A DNA stretch of 10,231 nucleotides from DYKG01 sp964596185. Its GTDB lineage: Bacteria > Muiribacteriota > Ozemobacteria > Ozemobacterales > Ozemobacteraceae. Positions 5,498-10,231 of the stretch are shown here, piece after piece. Every line of letters starts with the position of its first letter. The stretch's first letter is position 1. Made by a program: the position numbers and the translations under genes. The stretch lies in assembly GCA_964596185.1 (NCBI GenBank), contig CAZQUE010000125.1:1-10231 (forward strand), in the 5' to 3' direction. The notes beneath the pieces were generated by a model that saw only the letters and a list, made by a program, of their open reading frames with translations, had not been told where the DNA came from and did no database searches.

Positions 5498-7002
5498 TTT
5501 ATTGGGATTTTTATGACGATGTCGCCAGATGATGAGTCTTCATTTGTGGGCTTACCATGATCATCTTTTAGATCCGTTCCAATACTATAGATGACAATTT
5601 CCTGGCCGTAAGAGCTAAAATGCAGGGTTGCGTCGGAAAATGAATCAATAAGATGTTGCTTGCCATTTTCACCAAGTTCTGCCAGCGAATTCGGGTATTT
5701 GCCTGTTTCCAGATGCCGCAACCTGACTAGAGCCGCAATTCTAAGCAGTTTGAATTTTTCGGCTAACGATAATTGCTGAATCAAAATATCAGTGTAGTTT
5801 GGGGCGGCAATATGCAAAAGAATATCGCTGATAATATTGCTGACGGCACTAACTTTTTTTGTGGCCGGTGTCAGGTATTTTATCCAAAGCATCTTTAGCA
5901 AAATGCTCGAACCTGATCTACTCTCCGAACTTTTTTCAATCATGGTCTGGTTCCATTGCCGCAGCTTTTTTACTTTTTCAGAGGTTTTCTCTGTAGACAG
6001 AATTTTTTCAAATTCATCTGCACGCTCGTTTACCTTGCGGCAAAAAACATTCAAATCGACGAAACGATCATACTCTGCGGCTGAGTTATCAAGCCCTGAA
6101 AGAGCGGTCATCGACCCTTCGCTCTCGATAAACATAGATAGGGGCAAAAATCGCATTTCATTCATGATTGCAAATTTTACTCCATCCTGGACCATCAGCT
6201 CATCAAGATCTTTTACCATCAAAAGCAGAACCTCCCGGTCGATATCCGGTTGAGCAAGCAGGGTCGTCATCGCTTGAGCTGCAGAAGACATGCTGACAAT
6301 TCCGAACAAACAATCCATAATTGAAGAGCTTTGCAAGAGTGTTCGAGCTGCTTTGCCGACACAGGAGAAATCAACCCATGCCTGCTTGAGATTTTGAGCA
6401 TGCAAGTGTTGCATTCCTCGAACCAGTAGCAATTTCATTGGGTGAGTTGGTCTTAGGCCAATAGGCATGGGCGCATTGTATAAAGGAAAACGCTCAAGAC
6501 AAGGCAAAAAATAACCCTTTTTCTCTGCCATCGAATTCAACAATACAAAAGCTTGGTTGTTGGCTTCAATTAAAGCGGTCATCTCAGGGTGAGAATCTGC
6601 CTGCCATGGTTTTCGAGAAAGCTCCTCAAGAGTCTCTTCAAAATCTTTGCTGCCAGAACCAGAATTAGCCGGCGGTAAAGGCATTTTGAACGCAGGCGTT
6701 GCAAGCAGGTTGGCGTCGATTCCGAGGAGTTTGCAAAACTCGAGAATCTCGGCACGATCAGAAAAAACTGCTTCGACACCGAACATTTGCAAATTTTCGA
6801 TTGCCCCGTTTTCTTTGGCCGAAAGGTGACGCATGGCGTTGATTGATGGCACCAACACGAGTTTGCCATCTTTCTTCGTCAGGTCGGTAAAATAAGTTGT
6901 TTCGCGTGAAATTACCAGTGGGGGCGGTGGTACAAAACGCATGAACACATGCCAATAGACGATTGACAAAATGGGTAATAGAATCAGAATGGATTTCTTC
7001 AT
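5494..7002 (-). CDS. Membrane-anchored protein of unknown function with a pseudopilin-like C-terminal tail
   Basis: This encodes 502 aa. Residues 1-22 (MKKSILILLPILSIVYWHVF) are a signal anchor, followed by a proline run (PPPP). The body is mostly helical and unlike any family I can name. The last 85 residues (about 418-502) read as a unit: a helix RIAALVRLRHLETGKYPNSLAEL, then strands ending in VIYSIGTDLKDDHGK and a closing GDIVI. This resembles the C-terminal motif of many large Planctomycetota/Lentisphaerota-type proteins. It also recalls the 'YS-G-D...DI' calcium loop of type II secretion pseudopilin GspG. I choose the ATG at 7002 because AAGGA (7010-7014) lies 7 bases upstream. The in-frame start at 7020 is a TTG before that site. 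The TGA stop overlaps the ATG of sfsA, so the two are probably co-transcribed. Function unknown. Confidence 0.85.
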   Translation of the reverse strand: MKKSILILLPILSIVYWHVFMRFVPPPPLVISRETTYFTDLTKKDGKLVLVPSINAMRHLSAKENGAIENLQMFGVEAVFSDRAEILEFCKLLGIDANLLATPAFKMPLPPANSGSGSKDFEETLEELSRKPWQADSHPEMTALIEANNQAFVLLNSMAEKKGYFLPCLERFPLYNAPMPIGLRPTHPMKLLLVRGMQHLHAQNLKQAWVDFSCVGKAARTLLQSSSIMDCLFGIVSMSSAAQAMTTLLAQPDIDREVLLLMVKDLDELMVQDGVKFAIMNEMRFLPLSMFIESEGSMTALSGLDNSAAEYDRFVDLNVFCRKVNERADEFEKILSTEKTSEKVKKLRQWNQTMIEKSSESRSGSSILLKMLWIKYLTPATKKVSAVSNIISDILLHIAAPNYTDILIQQLSLAEKFKLLRIAALVRLRHLETGKYPNSLAELGENGKQHLIDSFSDATLHFSSYGQEIVIYSIGTDLKDDHGKPTNEDSSSGDIVIKIPIK

Positions 7003-7146
7003 GGCAAGATCCTTGATCAAACAAAAATTTCAAAATAATGAAAACCAAAGCTTGTGGTATCTGCGGAATACTATTCACAGAGGGCTCTACAAAATGAGTT
7101 GATCATGAGAATATACATTAGTGACTTTGGTTCGGCAAGATCAAGA

Positions 7147-7176
7147 TTGAAAGAAAGAATTTGTAAGTGCTATAAA
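7147..7176 (+). promoter_or_regulatory. Extended -10 promoter of the ankyrin-repeat gene
   Basis: TTGAAA (7147-7152) and TATAAA (7171-7176) are separated by 18 bases. TGC directly before the -10 box makes it an extended -10 promoter. Initiation near 7183 would leave a leader of about 38 bases before the ATG at 7221. Confidence 0.55.
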
Positions 7177-7220
7177 GAAGGTTGAACAATTCAATGCCGC
7201 ACGAAATTCCAGGAGTGTTT

Positions 7221-7856
7221 ATGAAAAAGATTTTTTTGTTGGTTCTTTTTATCAACTATGCGTTTATGCCATTATTTGCAGCAGATTCTCCTGCTATTCA
7301 TCAGGCAATTCGTGCTGGGGATCTGGGAAAAGTTAAAGAAATTCTGACGGCCGACCCGGCCCAGCTAAACCTTCCCGACCCAAGCAAGAATGACCGGGCT
7401 CCTCTTCTTGCGGCGGTTGCGTCAAGATATAAAAACATTGTCTCTTTTTTGATCGATCAAGGTGCCGACGTTAACATGATGCATAAGGGAAAAGGCATCT
7501 GTCCACTCGAAATGGCCGCACTTATCGGCGATACCTCCATGGCTGCCCTGCTTATTGAAAAAGGAGCAAAAGTGAATGGTCCAACGAAAGACCCGGGCGG
7601 AACGACTCCGCTGATGAATGCCATCGATTCAGGCAACTATGCCCTGGTAAAGCTGCTCGTTGAAAAAGGGGCTGACGTTAATCTCAAAGCTGCAAATGAC
7701 ACCATCAGCTTCACCTGGTCTGACTATTTTTCTCATCTTTTGGAAAATGGCCTCGATTTTAACGTCAAAATGAGGAAGGGCATCACCCCATTGGAGGTAG
7801 CGCAGGAGAACAAGGACCGGATTGTAAATTTCCTCATCGAGAAGGGTGCCAAATAG
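7221..7856 (+). CDS. Exported ankyrin-repeat protein
   Basis: This encodes 211 aa. A classic signal peptide (MKKIFLLVLFINYAFMPLFA, cut expected near residues 20-22) sends it to the periplasm or surface. Ankyrin repeats follow: about 24-53 (AIHQAIRAGDLGKVKEIL), 58-88 (PLLAAVASRYKNIVSFLIDQGADVN), 93-120 (CPLEMAALIGDTSMAALLIEKGAKVN), 127-156 (TTPLMNAIDSGNYALVKLLVEKGADVN), a worn repeat at about 160-183, and a capping one at 187-211 (ITPLEVAQENKDRIVNFLIEKGA). Ankyrin stacks bind other proteins, and the partner cannot be read from sequence. The start at 7221 has AGGAG (7211-7215) 5 bases upstream and puts the signal peptide first; an earlier in-frame start at 7182 would add 13 unneeded residues. 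The stop is TAG. The gene is divergent from the 502-aa gene, with its own likely promoter. Confidence 0.92.
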   Translation: MKKIFLLVLFINYAFMPLFAADSPAIHQAIRAGDLGKVKEILTADPAQLNLPDPSKNDRAPLLAAVASRYKNIVSFLIDQGADVNMMHKGKGICPLEMAALIGDTSMAALLIEKGAKVNGPTKDPGGTTPLMNAIDSGNYALVKLLVEKGADVNLKAANDTISFTWSDYFSHLLENGLDFNVKMRKGITPLEVAQENKDRIVNFLIEKGAK

Positions 7857-7968
7857 TTTTAAAAAACATGAACCCTTTCTTCTGTAGCTCTGAATTCAGT
7901 TAATCATCTGAGATTCCAGGCAGAATCCAAGCTTGTTTTGTGGGCATTTTCGAAAAAAGAGCAATTAA

Positions 7969-8313
7969 ATGACGTTGGACACTAGTTTTTTCAGACATGT
8001 CATTCACTATTCATTTCACTTGCTGGTGCCTTTTTTAATTGCCCGCAGTTTATGGAAAGATAACTGGAAAAAAGCCGGCTTGATAATGCTGGCCACAATG
8101 CTGATCGATCTTGATCATTTGCTTGCAGATCCAATCTATGACCCAAACCGCTGCAGCATTGGATTTCACCCTCTCCACACCTGGTGGGCCGCATCCTTTT
8201 ATCTGGCCTTGTCCACTTTTCCATCCTGGAAATGGCGAACCGTTTCGGTCGGCTGCCTGTGGCACCTTTGTACCGACTATATCGACTGGTTGCTAGGCAG
8301 CTTGCTGGTTTAA
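7969..8313 (+). CDS. DUF6122-family integral membrane protein
   Basis: This encodes 114 aa matching what I recall of the DUF6122 family, small inner-membrane proteins related to the membrane-bound metal-dependent hydrolase group. Conserved blocks are HYSFHLLVPFLIA (13-25), MLIDLDHLLADPIYDPNRC (44-62) with GFHPLH (65-70), and LWHLCTDYIDW (97-107). The His and Asp residues in DLDH, FHPLH and H-x-x-x-D are the likely metal ligands. Hydrophobic segments at about 13-27, 36-48, 72-85 and 93-112 suggest three to four membrane passes. The physiological substrate of the family is unknown to me. The ribosome-binding site is poor (AGAGC about 5 bases before the ATG). It lies 112 bases after the ankyrin gene with no terminator seen between, and ends at the bidirectional terminator shared with glnA. 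Confidence 0.88.
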   Translation: MTLDTSFFRHVIHYSFHLLVPFLIARSLWKDNWKKAGLIMLATMLIDLDHLLADPIYDPNRCSIGFHPLHTWWAASFYLALSTFPSWKWRTVSVGCLWHLCTDYIDWLLGSLLV

Positions 8314-8360
8314 ACAAAAAGACTCCAGAAACCCAGAAGGATGCCGGAGTCTTTTTGTTT
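8312..8360. terminator. Bidirectional rho-independent terminator between DUF6122 gene and glnA
   Basis: A perfect 15-bp inverted repeat has arms AAACAAAAAGACTCC (8312-8326) and GGAGTCTTTTTGTTT (8346-8360) and a 19-base loop. Each arm supplies an A-tract before and a T-tract after the GACTCC/GGAGTC core on both strands. It therefore can end the plus-strand DUF6122 transcript and the minus-strand glnA transcript. It starts within the DUF6122 stop codon. Confidence 0.88.
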
Positions 8361-8378
8361 TGCTGAAAGTATTATTCT

Positions 8379-9875
8379 TTAACCGCAGTGCAGGTATTTG
8401 TCGACGAGCTTTTTGAGCTTGTCGCCATCGCCGAACAAGTTCTCGCTAAGATGCTGATCGTCAAATGCTTTAAGGGTTTCGGCAAGGCCATCGATGATTT
8501 TGGCCGGGAAGATGTCGTATTTTTCATATAGCGCCCGATCTTCGAGCAGCCTCTCGCCACCTTCGAAACAGGATGCTGGAAGTTGCGGCAGATTGAGGCC
8601 TTCCTGGTGCTTGCCAACGTCAACGCTAACATAAAGCTTTTCTGCAAGCTTGAGCGATTCAGAATTTTCCAGGCCGTGCAAAGCAGCGGTGGTTATTCCT
8701 GCCAGAAGAAGGTAGACGTTGGCCGAGCCATCGGCACTTCGCAGTTCAACCGTCTGATTGCTCATTGGATCATTGTAGGGTTCCTTTTCCTGGGGGTTAG
8801 CATCATAAATCATGTTGCTGACACCTCGCCAGCCCAGCGGAACTCTTACCAGTACTGAACGATTGGCGTCGCCCCAACAGATGTTGGTGGGCGCTTCCTG
8901 ATGAGGCACAAGGCGCAGGAAGGACGTGGGAACGGTGTTGCCAAAAGCGGTTAATGAAGGAGCCATTTCCAGCACTCCACCAATCATTTTTTTTGCGGTT
9001 TCGTTAAGGAAACCGCTTTCATCGACGAGCATGTTTTTGCCGTCTTTAACCAGACGGAAATGTATGTGCAGGCCACTGCCAGCATGGCCAACAATGATTT
9101 TCGGCGCAAAACTAACCTCAAGTCCAAGCTTGTAGGCCACTTCTCTTACGACCCATTTGGCGATGACCAACTGGTCGGCTGCCTCTTCCACGTCTACCGG
9201 CAAAAATTCTATCTCGTGTTGAACATATTCCCAGTCGCCTGAAACGATGTTGCCGACTTCAGAATGGCCGTATTTGATTCGGCCGCCAATTTCGGAAATG
9301 ATGCGCATTGCTTCAGTTCTAAGCAGTTCCCATTTGGCGAAAGGATGCGATTCATGGTAGCCCTTCTGCGGGGTAATCGGGCAAATTTTGTCGAGCTCTG
9401 AAGAAACGTAAAATTCCAGTTCTCCCAGAGCTTCCATGCTCATGCCGGTTTTTTCTTTAAGTGCACTGTGAGCTTTTTTCAGGATGTTTTCCGGGGCGAT
9501 ATCCAGTGGCTTGCCGTTTTTATCAAAATAAGAACAGAGCAGATCCAGTGCGGGAATTTCTGAAAACGGGTTTACAAAAGCAGTTCGATAACGAGGGACG
9601 ACATAAAGATCGCTTGCGCTTGGGTCTACATAACTGAAAAGACTTGAGCCATCTACTCTTTCACCAGTTGTCAAAATCTTTTCGAGATGCTTGCGGTCAT
9701 TGATGACGAAGTTGAGAATTTTCAGCTTTCCATCGCCGCCGACATAGCGAAAATTGACCATCTTTATCTCGTTTTCTTCGATAAAGTGGATGATGTCTTT
9801 TTTTGTGAATTCTTCAGGTCGCTTTTTTAGAAAGCGCACCAGTTTATTGGGGCTGAGAGATACCTGGCTGTCCAT
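8379..9875 (-). CDS. glnA: Glutamine synthetase (type I-like)
   Basis: This makes glutamine from glutamate, ammonia and ATP in the cytoplasm, the entry point of nitrogen assimilation. The 498-aa protein has the class I order of motifs: the VDGSSL loop (about 74-79) and SDLYVVPRYRTAF, GELEFYV (151-157, metal-binding Glu), QHEIEF (219-224), GHAGSGLHIHF (263-273, ATP/metal His), FLRLVPHQEAP (319-329, with the flap Glu), NRSVLVRVP (338-346) and VELRSADGSANVYL (376-389). Length is slightly above the usual 440-475. The NLY(D/E)LP-type adenylylation motif is not recognisable; the matching region reads KLYVSVDVGKHQ, so control by adenylylation is unlikely. I start at ATG 9875, with GGAGG (9883-9887) 7 bases upstream. 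The ATG at 9881 directly abuts that site. It is a single-gene unit ended by the 8312-8360 terminator. A related glutamine synthetase-like enzyme on another amine is possible. Confidence 0.93.
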   Translation of the reverse strand: MDSQVSLSPNKLVRFLKKRPEEFTKKDIIHFIEENEIKMVNFRYVGGDGKLKILNFVINDRKHLEKILTTGERVDGSSLFSYVDPSASDLYVVPRYRTAFVNPFSEIPALDLLCSYFDKNGKPLDIAPENILKKAHSALKEKTGMSMEALGELEFYVSSELDKICPITPQKGYHESHPFAKWELLRTEAMRIISEIGGRIKYGHSEVGNIVSGDWEYVQHEIEFLPVDVEEAADQLVIAKWVVREVAYKLGLEVSFAPKIIVGHAGSGLHIHFRLVKDGKNMLVDESGFLNETAKKMIGGVLEMAPSLTAFGNTVPTSFLRLVPHQEAPTNICWGDANRSVLVRVPLGWRGVSNMIYDANPQEKEPYNDPMSNQTVELRSADGSANVYLLLAGITTAALHGLENSESLKLAEKLYVSVDVGKHQEGLNLPQLPASCFEGGERLLEDRALYEKYDIFPAKIIDGLAETLKAFDDQHLSENLFGDGDKLKKLVDKYLHCG

Positions 9876-9921
9876 CAACATTCCTCCAGTAGTATGTATT
9901 GTGAGAAAAACGCTGTTTCGA

Positions 9922-9950
9922 ATGATAGCACGAGAACTCCTGCTTGGCTA
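9922..9950 (-). promoter_or_regulatory. Possible glnA promoter
   Basis: On the minus strand, TATCAT (9927-9922) is preceded by TGC, giving an extended -10. TAGCCA (9950-9945) sits 17 bases upstream with four of six -35 matches. I saw no sigma54-type GG/GC pair, which some glnA promoters use. Confidence 0.35.
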
Positions 9951-10110
9951 CTCGGCATAATTTCTCAAAATTTGCGATGGATTTTGGCTAAAAACCAGAA
10001 GGCTTGTTTTTTAAGAGCTACAAGGCTGCCGTATGGTGAAGAACGACAGATTCAAGGGTCTCTATTCATGCAGAGGAACTGATGTTTTTCATTGCTGCAG
10101 AAATTATTGC

Positions 10111-10159
10111 GAAAAAAATCTTATTTTTAGTTGACTTGGAAATTGATGTTTGCTATTAT
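10111..10159 (+). promoter_or_regulatory. Strong extended -10 promoter with UP-like tract, rRNA-operon type
   Basis: TTGACT (10131-10136) and TATTAT (10154-10159) are 17 bases apart, and TGC precedes the -10 box. The A/T-rich tract GAAAAAAATCTTATTTTT (10111-10128) lies just upstream, where an UP element would bind the polymerase alpha subunit. Initiation would be near 10166. This is the strongest promoter in the window and is of the kind found before rRNA operons. Confidence 0.75.
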
Positions 10160-10167
10160 CAATTTCA

Positions 10168-10197
10168 CCCCCACGCGGGGTCGCGGCAAAACCGCGA
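10168..10197 (+). ncRNA. GC-rich leader hairpins
   Basis: TCGCGG (10181-10186) and CCGCGA (10192-10197) form a perfect 6-bp stem around CAAAA. Directly before it, CCCC/GGGG (10169-10172 with 10177-10180) can form a second small stem. They stand out in an AT-rich setting, begin at the predicted start of the transcript, and would be a structured 5' leader. Confidence 0.5.
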
Positions 10198-10200
10198 ACG

Positions 10201-10213
10201 ATCTTTGAAAATA
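10201..10213 (+). promoter_or_regulatory. boxA-like antitermination element
   Basis: ATCTTTGAAAATA closely resembles the boxA sequence of rRNA leaders (TCTTTGAAAACT in Bacillus, GCTCTTTAACA in E. coli), where NusB-NusE load to prevent early termination. It lies just after the leader hairpin and about 35 bases from the predicted transcript start. With the promoter it points to a 16S rRNA gene beyond the right edge. Confidence 0.5.
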
Positions 10214-10231
10214 ATATCCGATGAAACACAT

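Larger units (their letters stand above)
9882..10231. other. Intergenic region: glnA upstream sequence and a divergent stable-RNA-type leader
   Basis: These 350 bases hold no credible coding frame. The left third carries the glnA ribosome-binding site and a possible minus-strand promoter. About 9960-10110 shows nothing I can interpret apart from short AAGGCT repeats near 10008-10028. The last 120 bases hold a strong plus-strand promoter and leader elements, listed separately. Confidence 0.6.

Noticed and set aside
5837..6253. Plus-strand 138-codon frame over the 502-aa protein
   Set aside because: It is a shadow of the minus-strand gene, with Ser/Phe/Arg-rich composition typical of antisense frames.
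10168..10231. Start of 16S rRNA itself inside the window
   Set aside because: No conserved 16S 5' sequence is present; only leader-like elements are seen before the window ends.

Overview
The window looks like the chromosome of a Gram-negative-type bacterium with moderately AT-rich DNA. No single gene fixes the phylum. Two large proteins at 2080-4626 and 5494-7002 carry sequence traits that I associate with Planctomycetota/Verrucomicrobiota/Lentisphaerota-like lineages or Riflebacteria: a HEAT-like motif in a big exported protein, and a pseudopilin-like 'YS-G-D' tail. This placement is an inference from memory and is weak. No phage, IS, CRISPR or defence island is visible.

Left part (1-1964). 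A GNAT acetyltransferase lies on the minus strand (11-478). It is followed by about 480 bases without a gene that hold three inverted repeats. Next is a compact RHH antitoxin / RelE-ParE toxin pair (978-1488), with a consensus promoter and a palindrome over its -35 box. A small coiled-coil protein of unknown function (1533-1847) follows, then a nested inverted repeat that may end the transcript.

Middle (2080-7002). A large exported or anchored protein of unknown function (848 aa, plus strand) faces a minus-strand pair. That pair is a 502-aa membrane-anchored protein and sfsA, joined by an ATGA overlap. The sfsA reading frame is cut by one in-frame TAG codon. Both halves of the protein are otherwise well preserved, and the stop sits inside an unusual insertion of about 28 residues. 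TAG is also used as the normal stop of several genes here, so a nonsense mutation is the simplest explanation.

Right part (7147-10231). An exported ankyrin-repeat protein and a DUF6122-type membrane protein run on the plus strand. They meet a minus-strand glutamine synthetase gene at a strong bidirectional terminator (8312-8360). The glutamine synthetase has the catalytic residues but lacks a recognisable adenylylation motif. The last 120 bases hold a near-consensus extended -10 promoter with an A/T-rich upstream tract, a GC-rich hairpin and a boxA-like element. This is what the leader of a ribosomal RNA operon looks like, so an rrn operon probably begins just past the right edge.

The genes do not form one pathway. 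The clear functional units are the toxin-antitoxin pair, the sfsA/502-aa pair, and glnA as a single-gene unit. I found no convincing undescribed multi-gene system. The interrupted sfsA and the stem-loop cluster at 606-865 are the best leads.
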